NCBI RefSeq assembly: GCF_013112225.1
Contig: NZ_JABFHI010000004.1
Location: forward strand, 62,001 to 126,000
Length of the DNA stretch: 64,000 nt
Direction: 5' to 3'
From: Vreelandella azerica
GTDB taxonomy: Bacteria; Pseudomonadota; Gammaproteobacteria; Pseudomonadales; Halomonadaceae
Shown here: positions 1 through 10,156 of the stretch, one piece after another
How the letters are laid out: every line of letters starts with the position of its first letter
How positions within the stretch are numbered: the stretch's first letter is position 1
Position numbers and translations under genes: made by a program
Notes under the pieces: model-generated
Databases searched by the model: none
The model's input: only the letters and a program-made list of their open reading frames with translations
Told to the model about the DNA's origin: nothing

Positions 1-1
1 G

Positions 2-1087
2 TTGCTCGATCCCCCGCGCCAGGAGGCCATTGAAGCGGTCACACGTTGCCAGAAAGCCGGTATTCGGCCGGTCATGATTACCGGCGACCATGCCACAACG
101 GCATTGGCCATTGCCCGCCAGCTGGGGTTCGAAAAAACCCAGCGAGCGCTGACCGGACGTGAAATTGAAAGCATGTCAGACAGCCAGCTCGAGGACATCA
201 TTCTGGATATTGATGTCTATGCTCGCGCTTCCCCTGAACACAAACTACGCCTTGTTCAAGCGATGCAGTCACGCGGTGGCGTGTGCTCCATGACCGGTGA
301 TGGGGTCAACGACGGCCCTGCTCTGAAACGCGCCGATGTTGGCGTTGCCATGGGCATCCAAGGTACAGAAGCCGCCAAGGATGCGGCAGAAATGGTACTG
401 GCAGACGATAACTTCGCCACCATTGTTAGCGCTGTTGAAGAAGGTCGAAAGGTTTACGATAACATTCGTAAAACCATTACCTTTATTCTGCCCACCAATG
501 GTGCCCAAGGTTTGGCTATTATGCTGGCGGTGTTGTTCGGCTCAATGCTGCCGGTTACCCCTTTACAGGCACTCTGGGTGAACATGGTGGTTGCCGTCAC
601 CCTCGGCCTGGCACTGGCCTTTGAGCAGGGTGAAAAAGACCTGATGTTGCGCAAACCGCGTGATCCCAAGGCTCCCTTGCTGGATTTCTTCCTGCTGTGG
701 CGGGTGGTTTTTGTCTCCCTCCTATTGCTGGTTGGCGTGTTTGGAATCTTTACCTGGATTCACCAACAAGGCGGCAGCGACGAACTCGCTCGCGCTGGCG
801 CCGTCAATATGCTGGTGACCGGCAGTGCCGCCTATCTGATCAATAGCCGCTTCCTGCTCAACAGCACGCTGTCTATAAAGGGTATTTTCGGCAGCCGCCC
901 GGTATGGATTGCCATTGGGTTGATTATGGTGCTGCAGATGGCCTTTACCTACCTGCCCTTCATGCAGTTGATTTTTGGCAGCGAAGGGTTGGCGTTAAGC
1001 CATTGGCTGGCCATTGTAGGCATTAGTGTGCTGGTTTATTTGGCCGTTGAGATGGAGAAAAGTATCTGGCGCCGCCGCCAGAGCTAA
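2..1087 (+). CDS. Cation-transporting P-type ATPase, C-terminal part (5' end outside window)
   Basis: This is the C-terminal 361 residues of a P-type (E1-E2) cation pump. The reading frame is open at the window edge, so the actuator domain and the phosphorylated aspartate lie upstream. Visible hallmarks are the MITGD motif near residue 25, the hinge motif TGDGVNDGPALK near residue 100, and about six hydrophobic membrane segments in the last 200 residues. The lack of a CPx motif and the six-segment C-terminal membrane half point to a P2-type (Ca/Mn/Na/K-like) pump rather than a heavy-metal P1B pump; the ion cannot be told from this part. The stop overlaps the stop of the convergent hrpB gene by three bases. 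Confidence 0.9.
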   Translation: MLDPPRQEAIEAVTRCQKAGIRPVMITGDHATTALAIARQLGFEKTQRALTGREIESMSDSQLEDIILDIDVYARASPEHKLRLVQAMQSRGGVCSMTGDGVNDGPALKRADVGVAMGIQGTEAAKDAAEMVLADDNFATIVSAVEEGRKVYDNIRKTITFILPTNGAQGLAIMLAVLFGSMLPVTPLQALWVNMVVAVTLGLALAFEQGEKDLMLRKPRDPKAPLLDFFLLWRVVFVSLLLLVGVFGIFTWIHQQGGSDELARAGAVNMLVTGSAAYLINSRFLLNSTLSIKGIFGSRPVWIAIGLIMVLQMAFTYLPFMQLIFGSEGLALSHWLAIVGISVLVYLAVEMEKSIWRRRQS

Positions 1088-3547
1088 CCCTGACGGCGCT
1101 TGGTGAATGAAGTAGGGTCAGCTGTCAGCGGATTTTCGGGCCAGGGATGTTTGGGATAGCGCCCTCTCATCTCCTTGCGCACTTCGGCGTAACCGTTCTG
1201 CCAGAAGTGCGCAAGGTCTTGTGTTACCTGCAGTGGACGACCTGCGGGTGAAAGCAGGTGCACCAGTACCTTGACCCTGTTGTTAACCAGCGAGGGCGTT
1301 GCTTGCCACCCAAACAGCTCCTGCAACTTGGCTGCCAGAACGGGCGGCTGCCCATCCCTGCAGGGTCGATAGTCCAACGTCAAACATCTCCCTGCTGGCA
1401 CCTTCAATTCCGCCGGCACTTGGCCATCCAGCCGCTTACGCGCCTCCCAGCTCAGGGTTTCAAGTAATATATTCCCAAACGACAGTTGATCAACTGCGCT
1501 CAGACGCTCCAAGCCATTGAAGTATGGCACCAGCCAGTCCTGTAGTGCCTCAAGTAGGCTGGCGTCTGACCAATCCGGCCAATCGAACTCCGGGTCATGC
1601 TCCCTGAGTAGCTGCATACGTCCTTGCAGCTGAAGAAAGGCATTACATCTCGATAGGTAACCACGCCGCTGTATCGCCTCAACCAGGGCTTGATCTATCT
1701 GTGCCCTTGGCAAGCGGCTAGACGAAGGACGGCTTGCCAACTCAATCGCGCCCAAGGCCTGAACCTCGCGCGCAATCAACTTACCCTCCTGTTCAGACCA
1801 GTAAACCTGTGACTGCCATTGCGTTATTTCTGGAAAAAGAGATGCGATCACATCACCTTCTACCCTCAAAGCAGAAATGATGCGCTGGCTTCCCTGGCGT
1901 TCGTGCCAGTCAACGACCAGCAGCCAGGTTTGATGGGCCAGAGGGTTATCCAGAGGCATTTCAGCAATGATGCCATTGGCAAGCTGGAACCGCCCTGGGG
2001 CTAGCGGATAACCGATACGCTCCGGATAGGCCAGGGCCAACAAGGTGCCCAAGGCAGCCAGTGACTTCCCATCGTTTAACTCGACACCGGCAATTCTTGC
2101 CAAGCGTTGGGCCTCCTGATACCAGGCAGTTGGTTTTTTGGTGGGCGCTGCCAGGGCTTGCGCCAGCATTTGCTCAGGGTGTGGCCCTAAGCGTTCGCCA
2201 CTTTGCAGTAACGCTGCCAATAGGCACGCCAGCGACACAGCATTAAAGCGTGAAGCGCCTTCAAGCATGACGGCCAGACGTGGCGGCAGCGGCCAGCGAC
2301 CACACTGCTGGCCAAGCGTCGTCAACTGATAGCGATGATCCAGCACCCCTAGCTGACGCAATCTCTGCTGGCCGCTGCGCCAGGCGCCCTGCGGCGGCGG
2401 TGTCATCCATGCCAGTTGTTCAGGATCATTCACCCCCAGCGAGCCAGTTCAAACACCAGGCTTGTTAAATCGGCTTGCTGCACTTCCGGCTCTCGATGCG
2501 CCGGCAAAGGCTGCTCCTTGGCCCATAGACGATAGCAGATGCCCGGCCCTTGACGCCCCGCCCGGCCACGCCGCTGATCAGCACTGGCACGATTGACACG
2601 CCGGGTTTCAAGGCGCCCCACACCACTGCGATGCTGATAGACAGGCACACGTTCAAGCCCCGCATCAATCACACAGTTCACGCCTGCAACGGTTACGCTT
2701 GATTCAACAATGGCCGTGGCCAGAATCACTCTCTGCTGACCAGGCACCCGAGTTAACGCCGCCCGCTGTTCGTTGAGCGGCATACGCCCATGCAAAGATG
2801 CGACGAGGGCATCAATGTTCCGGGCTGCAAGCTTTCTGGCGGTTTTCTCAATCTCATTCACTCCCGGCAGGATAACCAGGATATCGCCTTCCTCATTTTC
2901 GTTCAGCGCTTCACTCACGACATCAGCACAGTGGGCATCAATCGGGGTTCTGTTAGCGCAGGGGCGATAGACGGTCGTCACCGGATATTGCCGTCCGGCA
3001 ACTCAATCAGTGGGGTGCTTTCGCCCATCAACTGGCGCAACGCAGCCCTATCCAGGGTGGCTGACATCACCACTAGGCGCAGATCTTCCCGCACACTGTG
3101 CTGAATATCCAGCGCCAGCGCCAGGCCCAGATCCGCTTCCAGACTGCGCTCGTGATACTCATCGAAAATGATGCAGGCCACTCCTTCCAGGAAAGGGTCT
3201 TCCTGAAGCATTCGCGTCAGCACTCCCTGGGTGACCACTTCAAGCCGAGTTGACGGGCCACAGCGGGTTTCGCCACGCATGCGGTAACCAAGGGTATCAC
3301 CCACGCTTTCTTCCAACTGTTGTGCCATAAAGGTAGCCGCCAGGCGTGCCGCGACACGCCGTGGTTCCAAGAGCAGAATTTTCTGGCCATTTGCCCACGA
3401 TTGTTGAAGCAATGCTAATGGAACCCGGGTAGTTTTACCCGCGCCGGGCTGGGCCACCAATATAAGACGCGAGGAACAGGACAAGGCCGCTGCTACATCG
3501 TCAAGGTGTGCATCAACAGGCAGACTGGTGACATCATCGTTTCGCAT
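1084..3547 (-). CDS. hrpB: ATP-dependent RNA helicase HrpB, interrupted by two frameshifts
   Basis: The DEAH-box helicase is spread over three consecutive minus-strand frames (about 3547-2978, 2981-2430, 2433-1084) that together give about 820 residues, the usual HrpB length. The first part carries the Walker A motif QPGAGKTTRVP and the DEAH-like box FDEYHERS, followed by the SAT motif; the second part has the helicase C motif QRRGRAGRQGPG; the third is the HrpB-specific C-terminus. The first break is repaired by restoring a C near 2982 (isoleucine-proline-valine) and the second by one G in the run near 2434 (tryptophan-glycine-valine). I take the ATG at 3547 (MRNDDVTSLP) as start by comparison with the usual short N-terminus; an upstream in-frame ATG exists at 3601. 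The cellular role of HrpB is poorly defined. The breaks look like sequencing errors, though true decay is not excluded. Confidence 0.85.
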
Positions 3548-3842
3548 TACAATTCTCATTGAAAGAGTCATTCTACCGTTACACGGCCCCGTAACCGGCA
3601 TTGCGGCATTAGCAATTCGCGGCGCTTCATTCAGCCTAAACCATCATTGACGGACGCCGATTGCATTTTTGTTGCTCTGAATGTGTACACGGCTGCCCGT
3701 TGTCTCCAACGCTGTTCAACGCTGGCTTATAATGATGCCAAGGAGCGATGAAAACCCATTTTAAAGGCCATTGATGAAACCTGAGCTGCTCGCAGGCACC
3801 ATTGTTGCACTACCCGCTTACAACACTAATCCTCTAATTTTT

Positions 3843-3875
3843 AGGCAAAAAAAAGCTGCTCAGGGAGCAGCTTAA
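3843..3875 (-). terminator. Rho-independent terminator reading leftward
   Basis: A perfect nine-base stem (AAGCTGCTC / GAGCAGCTT) with a three-base loop is followed on the minus strand by a run of T residues. On the plus strand no T run follows, so it acts leftward only. Confidence 0.75.
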
Positions 3876-4040
3876 GCAAGGGATCGAAAACATGAAACCA
3901 ATTAAGGTTACTCGTCAACACTGCTAGCAACTATCGTCGCCGTGTTGGCTTGCTATACATAAGACACTGTGCTGCAGGAAAGTTCGCTCTTAATGCAATT
4001 TTCTCCTTTGCCGCCACAAGGGTATACTGAAGTATCAGAT
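3843..4040 (-). ncRNA. Possible small RNA ending in the 3843 terminator (speculative)
   Basis: The terminator at 3843-3875 faces left, but the next gene to its right (4073) is transcribed rightward, so no known gene uses it. A short non-coding transcript starting in the 3.95-4.05 kb region would explain it. I see only very short ORFs on this strand, do not recognise a known sRNA family, and see no strong promoter, so this is inference. Confidence 0.25.
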
Positions 4041-4072
4041 AGGATTCATGCTTTTCATTCAGGAGCATCCGT

Positions 4073-4432
4073 ATGGCGCTCTACTTACTTGTTTTAGGTG
4101 TTTGCGTATTGGTGATTGGCGGGGTGCTGGCCATCCTGCTGACATCTGGTACGCCGCGTTATAGAACCGAGCCTGAAGACCTGTTGAATCTGTTTGATAA
4201 AGCACTGGAAAGCGAGATCAATGAGACAGAATGGAATGCCATTATTGGCTACCCCATTCGACATAATGAATATTTGGATGGCGTGCGTCGCCGCGCTGGA
4301 CGCTTGATGGATCAGCATGGACGACACTGGCAGCTTGCCCAGGGCAAATCACTGCTGGACAAGGAAGGCAAAGCCGAACTCCAGGCTTTACGTGACCACC
4401 TCGCGGCTCACACAGCATTACACCGTCCATAA
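4073..4432 (+). CDS. Conserved small membrane-anchored protein, unknown function
   Basis: This encodes a 119-residue protein with one N-terminal hydrophobic segment (about residues 3-24) and a charged cytoplasmic-type domain of about 90 residues rich in Glu, Asp and Arg. No catalytic motif is visible. The start is supported by a good ribosome-binding site (CAGGAG, nine bases upstream). It is followed 23 bases later by the AraC-type regulator on the same strand, so the two may be cotranscribed. I do not recognise the family. Confidence 0.7.
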   Translation: MALYLLVLGVCVLVIGGVLAILLTSGTPRYRTEPEDLLNLFDKALESEINETEWNAIIGYPIRHNEYLDGVRRRAGRLMDQHGRHWQLAQGKSLLDKEGKAELQALRDHLAAHTALHRP

Positions 4433-4455
4433 TATGCCTGCATGAGGACCTCATC

Positions 4456-5282
4456 ATGCCCAGTAAGATTCGTCAGTTACCGTTAGATGCCGTGACGCAC
4501 CATCATTCTCACGATTTTCACCAGATCGTGATCACCATGTGTGGTACCGCCGAGTTTGAAATTGAAGGTCTGGGCGGGCTGATCAATCCTTTTTCCGGCT
4601 GCATTGTACCTGCCAACCATGAACATTATTACTCGGGAAATGCCAAAAACCGCCAGTTGATTCTGGACCTGCCGGAAGATGCCCCTGCCCTGTCCGGTGA
4701 ACAGCGCGAACTTGTGGCTCTGTTTGACGCGCCGCGTTTTTTCTCCCTTGATGACCCGTTACGCCACTATCTTGCTTTTGTAGAAAGCGAGATTGCTCAT
4801 AGCGTCAATGACACTAATACCTTTCAGCATGATCGCTTGGCGAGCACCCTGCTTGGTTCATTAAAGGCGCGCCTGGGGGAAAATGCCCAGACCCACCACG
4901 AGCGCTTGAACATGAGCCAGATCAATCGTTATATACAGCACCATCTTGCTGACGAGCTACGCGTTGCCGATCTGGCCAGATTAGCTTGCCTGAGTGAAGC
5001 GCATTTTTCTGAGCGTTTTCGTCTGCAAACCGGCCTCTCCCCTGGCAGTACGTGCGGCGGCAACGCCTGAGCGCAGCGCGTCAACTGATCATGCAAAGCC
5101 GTCTCCCCTTGGCCGATATTGCCGTGCAAACCGGCTTCGCCAATCAGAGCACCCTCTCCCATGCGTTCAAACGCAGCTTTGGCATGTCGCCTCGCCAGCT
5201 GCGCCAGGACGGTCCGGCCCCTGCTGCCACAGTTTCACCCCATCCACGCAGAGCCCTTTCCGGGCACAAAACTCTCTACTAA
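4456..5282 (+). CDS. AraC-family transcriptional regulator, one frameshift; possible proline-catabolism regulator
   Basis: The first 195 residues include an N-terminal histidine-rich cupin-like sensor part (HHHSHDFHQ) and the first helix-turn-helix of the AraC domain (DLARLACLSEAHFSERF). The second helix-turn-helix (PLADIAVQTGFANQSTLSHAFKR, given here by its ends, around 5106-5170) follows in another frame. Restoring one base near 5042 gives the expected proline-tryptophan-glutamine-tyrosine join. The gene lies directly upstream of putA on the same strand. In Pseudomonas aeruginosa the AraC-type activator PruR sits beside putA, so a PruR-like role in proline induction is a reasonable inference from position, not proven by sequence. 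Confidence 0.8.
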
Positions 5283-5435
5283 AGTAGTATATTCAGTGCG
5301 TTTGCCTTGAAATGGACATGTTTTGCCATGTTTTAGACACACAGGCAAACGCGTTGCCCTCTACATTCGATTGTTAACTTTGGGCTCCATGCCCTTATGT
5401 CCCTTTCGTTCCTGCTCTGACTTCTGGGGGCTTCA

Positions 5436-8400
5436 ATGCTCAACGCTAAGAAACTGCGCGACCCTGCCATTTGGCAAACAGATCTTGATACGCTAATGAC
5501 CCGTGTAAGCGATCATTATGCTGTTGATGAAGAAAGTTTCGTCAATGAACTGATCAAACTGCTCAATGCAGACCGTGACGACTTTGCTCGCATTGAAGCG
5601 AACACAGCAGCACTAGTGCGCGACGTGCGCAAGATGGATACGGCGGTTGATACGATTGATGAGTTACTCCAGCAGTACAGCCTGGATACTCATGAAGGTC
5701 TGATGTTGATGTGCCTGGCCGAAGCCATGCTGCGTATTCCTGACAAAGACACCGCCGATGCGCTGATTGAAGACCGTCTTGGCCCGGCCGACTGGCAGGC
5801 ACATCTGGGTAAGAGTGAATCCTGGATGGTGAACGCGTCGACCTGGGGGCTATTGATGACCGGCCGGGTGCTCAAGCTGGATCACCCCAAAGAAGGTCGC
5901 CCTGCGCATTTTATCAACCGCATGGTTAACCGCCTTGGTGAGCCCGTCATTCGGCGTGCCATGGTGGAAGCCATGAAGGTGATGGGTAAGCAGTTTTGTT
6001 GGCCGCGATATCGACGAAGCACTCAAGCGTTCCAGGCCGCTGTTCAATAAGGGCTACACCTATTCATACGATATGCTTGGCGAAGCGGCGCGTACCCGTG
6101 ACGATGCCAAACGCTATTTTGACGACTACGCCCACGCCATTGGGCAGGTAGGTAAAACCTGTAAGACACTGGGCGCCAGGACGCCAGCCCCGTCGGTGTC
6201 CATCAAGCTGTCTGCCTTGCATCCCCGCTATGAATTTGGCCGTCGCGAACAGGTATTGGCGGAACTGGTCGATACGGTGATCAAACTGGTCACCAAGGCA
6301 CGCAGCCTGAATGTTGCCGTAACTATTGATGCTGAAGAAGTTGACCGCCTGGAGCTGTCGCTGGAAGTCTTCCGCGCTGTCTATACCAGCGATGCCGTTA
6401 AGGGCTGGGGACATTTCGGCCTGGTCGTGCAGGCCTATGCCAAACGTGCCCTGCCAGTCTTGCATTATATTAATCGCCTCGCCGAACAACAGGGTGATGA
6501 GATTCCGCTGCGACTGGTGAAGGGCGCCTACTGGGATACTGAAATCAAGGAATCCCAGCAGCTTGGCGTTGAGGGTTATCCGGTGTTCACCCGCAAGGCA
6601 GCTACCGATGTCGCCTACCTGGCGTGCGCGCAGTTCTTGCTGTCCAACGACACCAAGGGGCGTATCTTCCCACAGTTTGCCACCCATAATGCGCACACCG
6701 TCACCACCATTCTTGAACTCGCCAATGCCGACGATCGCGCCTTTGAGTTCCAGCGCCTGCATGGCATGGGTGAAGCCCTTTATGATGTAGCTCTGACCAG
6801 AGCGCCTGAAGGCACTTACTGCCGCATTTACGCCCCTGTCGGCGCCCACAAGGATCTGCTGCCCTATCTGGTGCGGCGTCTGCTGGAAAACGGTGCCAAC
6901 TCCTCCTTCGTCCATCAGCTGGTTGACCCGGATGTGCCGGTGGAATCGCTGTGCCAGCATCCGGTGGAAACCTTGCGCCAGTATGACTCCCTAGTTAATA
7001 CGCGCATCCCGCTACCTAAGGATATCTTCGGTAAAAAGCGCCGCAACTCGCGCGGGGTCAATCTTAATATCCGTAGCCACTTCTACCCGCTAATGGAGAA
7101 GATGGATACGTTTATGGATAAAACCTATCAGGCCAGACCACTACTGGCGTTTGATGTCGCTGACGACACTGCCAACACCCATAGCGTGACCAGCCCCTAT
7201 GACCGTCGTAAGGTACTGGGCAGCGTACAGTGGACGACCAGCCAACAGGCTACCAAAGCACTGGATGCCGCCTGGGCAGCCTTTCCCCGCTGGGATGCCA
7301 CGCCGGTGGCAGAACGCGCGGCCATTCTGGTTCGCCTTGGTGAGCTGATGGAAGCCAACATGGCTGAGCTGATGACCCTGTGTTCACGTGAAGGGGGCAA
7401 ACTGCTGACCGACGGCGTGGACGAAATCCGCGAAGCCGTCGACTTCTGCTACTACTACGCCATGCGCGCTGAGGAAGGCTTTGGCAAGCCGATTGAACTG
7501 CCAGGCCCCACCGGTGAATCCAACCATCTTGTAATGGGGGGCGTGGTGTCTTTGCGGCTATCAGCCCCTGGAACTTCCCGGTGGCCATTTTCTGCGGCCA
7601 GGTCGTGGCGGCTGCAGTAGCTGGCAATACCGTGCTGGCCAAACCCGCTGAACAGACGTCTATCGTGGCTCACCGTGTTATTGAGCTGCTCTACGAAGCG
7701 GGCATGCCGCGTGATGTTGTCCAACTACTCCCAGGCGATGGCCCCACTGTGGGAAGTGTACTGACCTCAGACCCTCGCGTGACGGGCGTTGTATTTACCG
7801 GAGGTACCGATACAGCGCAGATTATCAATCGTGCGCTGGCAGCACGTGAAAATGCCCCCTTGCCTGCCTTGATCGCCGAGACCGGGGGCATGAATGCCAT
7901 GATTGTCGACTCCACCGCCCTGCCTGAACAGGTGGTCGTTGATGTCATCAATCCGCCTTCCAGAGTGCTGGTCAGCGCTGCTCGGCATTGCGGGTACTTT
8001 ATGTCCAGGACGATGTGGCTGATCGAGTGACCAGCATTCTCAAGGGGGCCATGAACGAGCTGCATGTCGGCGATCCGCGCCAACTGGGTACAGATGTTGG
8101 CCCGGTCATCGATGAAGATGCCCGCAAGGGCCTTCAAGCACATATTGATGCGCTCAAGAGTGAAGGTCGCCTGGTGGCCGAAACGCCTTTGGCTGCTGAG
8201 CACACTGAGAATGGCACCTATATTGCCCCGGTTGCCTTTAATATTGACAGCATTGACAGCCTGACCCGGGAGCAGTTTGGCCCTATCCTGCATATTGTGC
8301 GCTACAAGGCCAGCCAGCTTGATAAGGTCATTGATGAAATCAATGCCCGAGGCTATGGATTGACGTTCGGGGTTCACAGCCGCAATGAATCCTTTGCGGC

Positions 8401-8623
8401 TGATATTGCCCGCCGGATGCGCGTTGGTAACGTCTATATCAACCGCAATATCATAGGTGCCGTTGTCGGGGTTCAGCCTTTCGGCGGCCAGGGGCTTTCT
8501 GGCACAGGCCCCAAGGCAGGTGGCCCGCACTACCTTTACCGCTTTGCGACGGAAAAAACTATTACCAATAATACGGCGGCCCTCGGGGGCAACGCCTCAC
8601 TGCTGGCGCTTGACGACGAATAA
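5436..8623 (+). CDS. putA: Bifunctional proline dehydrogenase / P5C dehydrogenase PutA, three frameshifts
   Basis: PutA oxidises proline to pyrroline-5-carboxylate and then to glutamate at the inner membrane face. The repaired product is about 1060 residues: an N-terminal arm, the FAD-dependent proline dehydrogenase barrel (region 5.9-7.0 kb, with SIKLSALHPRY, VDAEEVDRLE-like and RLVKGAYWD motifs), and the aldehyde dehydrogenase domain with the general base region AETGGMNAM and the catalytic cysteine in SAGQRCSALR. No ribbon-helix-helix domain is present at the N-terminus, so it is not the self-repressing E. coli-type trifunctional form. Breaks lie near 6000 (T run), 7537 (G run; one G restores GRGVFAAISPWNFP) and 7950. 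All catalytic blocks are intact once repaired. The start has the SD-like GGGGG before ATG. A terminator follows at 8668. Confidence 0.93.
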
Positions 8624-8667
8624 GCCTCATCCCGTTCACAGGCCTTGCTTGCATATATGTTCTATCA

Positions 8668-8692
8668 AGCCACCCGCCAGGGTGGCTTTTTA
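8668..8692 (+). terminator. Terminator after putA
   Basis: The inverted repeat AGCCACCC / GGGTGGCT with a three-to-four-base loop runs into TTTTT. It lies 45 bases after the putA stop. Confidence 0.85.
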
Positions 8693-8822
8693 ATGTTATT
8701 AAAAGCCAACCAAGAATTGCGCTGGATCAATAACACGGCTTTAAAGAGCCGTTACACTGCTAATCATGCACACAGCGGTTATTCCATGATGACCGATAGA
8801 TACACACTAGGAGTTAGATCCC

Positions 8823-9449
8823 ATGCGCAAATTTACTCTGCCGACTCTTCTTGCTGCTGGCCTTGCTGCCGTTGCCGTCACTGCCAGCACGCAGGCTATG
8901 GCTTATGGCCAGGGTGATTTCTTCACGCGTTTCGGTGCCGCCAACGTCGACCCTAAAAACGACAACGGCACACTTGCAGACGGTGCTTTTAATGTTGACG
9001 TCGATGACGAAACCCAGTTTGCATTTACCATGGGTTACCGCTTCCATGACAAACTCGGCGTTGAGCTTTTGGCCGCACTGCCCTTTGAGCATGATATTGC
9101 ACTGAATGGCGGCAATATTGCATCGACCAAACACTTGCCACCAACCCTGACGCTTCAGTACTACCCGCTTGGCGGCACTGAATCACGCGTACAGCCCTAT
9201 GTAGGCGCAGGTATCAACTACACCACCTTTGATGATGAGTCGTTAGAAATTGCATCCCTTGAACTAGATGATTCCTGGGGCGCGGCCGGCCAGGTTGGCA
9301 TTGATCTGCTGATTGATGATAACTGGGCACTTAACGCAGCGGCCTGGTATATCGATATTGATACCGATGCCAAAGTTGCTGGCAATGACGCAGGCACCGT
9401 TAACATCGACCCGTTGGTGGTCATGGGTGGCCTGAGCTACCGTTTCTAA
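8823..9449 (+). CDS. ompW: OmpW-family outer membrane protein
   Basis: This encodes a 208-residue protein with a clear signal peptide (MRKFTLPTLLAAGLA..., cleavage after the Ala-Met-Ala near residue 27) and an eight-stranded beta-barrel pattern ending in the outer-membrane C-terminal signature YRF. OmpW proteins form small barrels with a hydrophobic channel for small nonpolar compounds. An ideal SD (AGGAGTT) precedes the ATG. It is a single-gene unit, with the putA terminator upstream and its own terminator downstream. Confidence 0.9.
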   Translation: MRKFTLPTLLAAGLAAVAVTASTQAMAYGQGDFFTRFGAANVDPKNDNGTLADGAFNVDVDDETQFAFTMGYRFHDKLGVELLAALPFEHDIALNGGNIASTKHLPPTLTLQYYPLGGTESRVQPYVGAGINYTTFDDESLEIASLELDDSWGAAGQVGIDLLIDDNWALNAAAWYIDIDTDAKVAGNDAGTVNIDPLVVMGGLSYRF

Positions 9450-9462
9450 GCTACATCCATAG

Positions 9463-9498
9463 AAAAGCCCGCCATGGCTATGCCACGGCGGGCTTTTT
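9463..9498. terminator. Bidirectional terminator between ompW and the yqcC-like gene
   Basis: The 11-base stem AAAAGCCCGCC / GGCGGGCTTTT works in both directions, since A and T runs flank both sides. It separates the convergent ompW and yqcC-like genes. Confidence 0.88.
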
Positions 9499-9516
9499 CG
9501 TTTAATGCCTGTGCCT

Positions 9517-9849
9517 TCAGTTCTGGGTCACCAGATAATCCACTCGTTCAACCGCTTTGACAACGCGCTGCTGATCAGATGAGCCAAGTTTTTCCTGCTG
9601 CAGATAAACCGCCACCGCCGGGGCCACCTCACATTTTGCAGGCATGGCCTCACCGGCATCAGCCAGTGCCTGCAAGCGCTGAATAAAGACAAAGCGCAGC
9701 CACTGCGGCAATGACATTGTATCGACGCAAAAAGGCTGTTGACTCAGCATTGCCTCTTGATCTGGAGTTTCAACCTGCCACAGATGTGATGCTCTTAGCG
9801 TCTCTTCTAACTCGTCAAGGGCCTGTGAAAGCTGTTGATGAACCGTCAT
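9517..9849 (-). CDS. yqcC: YqcC-like (DUF446) protein
   Basis: This is a 110-residue, mostly helical cytoplasmic protein. The central block PFCVDTMSLPQWLRFVFIQR matches the conserved signature of the YqcC family. The family is a short helical bundle found next to truC in enterics; its role is unknown. I choose the ATG at 9849 (MTVHQQ) because GAGGTAAGG lies just upstream; an ATG seven codons earlier lacks such a site. Confidence 0.82.
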   Translation of the reverse strand: MTVHQQLSQALDELEETLRASHLWQVETPDQEAMLSQQPFCVDTMSLPQWLRFVFIQRLQALADAGEAMPAKCEVAPAVAVYLQQEKLGSSDQQRVVKAVERVDYLVTQN

Positions 9850-10156
9850 TGCCTTACCTCTGATTGTCACTACGGTGATACCTAATGATTATTATCCCAG
9901 GATGGTACTTTCTGTACCACCACACAGCGCTAAATCGGGGCGCTGCGCTAGGTATCCAGGCAATGCACAGAAAACCTGCAAGAGACTGTGGATAACCTAT
10001 GGAAAGATGGCGAAAAGCCTTTCAACACGGGCGGCTACAGCGAGTGTTTAATTTTTGACCACACCGATCCGCATCACTTTTTATACTTTTCAATCCGCTA
10101 GCTGACACGCAGCGTATGGCGCGGTAAAGTGCTCGCCTGAAATACGGAAGGATGCT
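9850..10156. other. Intergenic region with a single DnaA-box-like site
   Basis: This is about 300 bases between divergent genes. It holds one perfect 9-mer TTATCCACA on the minus strand (9987-9995). A single box without clustered sites or an AT-rich unwinding element is not an origin. An inverted repeat around GGTAC/GTACC (9904-9920) is also visible. The promoter of the 10157 gene must lie here (candidate TTATACTTTTC near 10080). Confidence 0.4.

Larger units (their letters stand above)
3548..4072. other. Intergenic region between hrpB and the 4073 gene
   Basis: This 0.5 kb stretch has no convincing ORF. It holds the upstream region of hrpB, a strong minus-strand terminator at 3843-3875, and a possible promoter for the plus-strand gene (TATACT near 4023). 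The minus-strand terminator has no annotated gene feeding it; see the ncRNA candidate. Confidence 0.5.

Noticed and set aside
6064-6960. A 298-codon minus-strand ORF opposite putA
   Set aside because: It is a shadow of the conserved proline dehydrogenase frame, with no SD and no recognisable domain.
7535-7540. Programmed frameshifting in putA and the other broken genes
   Set aside because: No slippery heptamer with a following stem is seen consistently, and the same kind of break affects too many unrelated genes.
7691-8530. A 279-codon minus-strand ORF opposite putA
   Set aside because: It is antisense to the aldehyde dehydrogenase domain, whose catalytic motifs are clear on the plus strand.
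9987-9995. Perfect DnaA box TTATCCACA as a sign of a replication origin
   Set aside because: Only one box is seen, with no AT-rich unwinding region and no dnaA, dnaN or gidA genes nearby.
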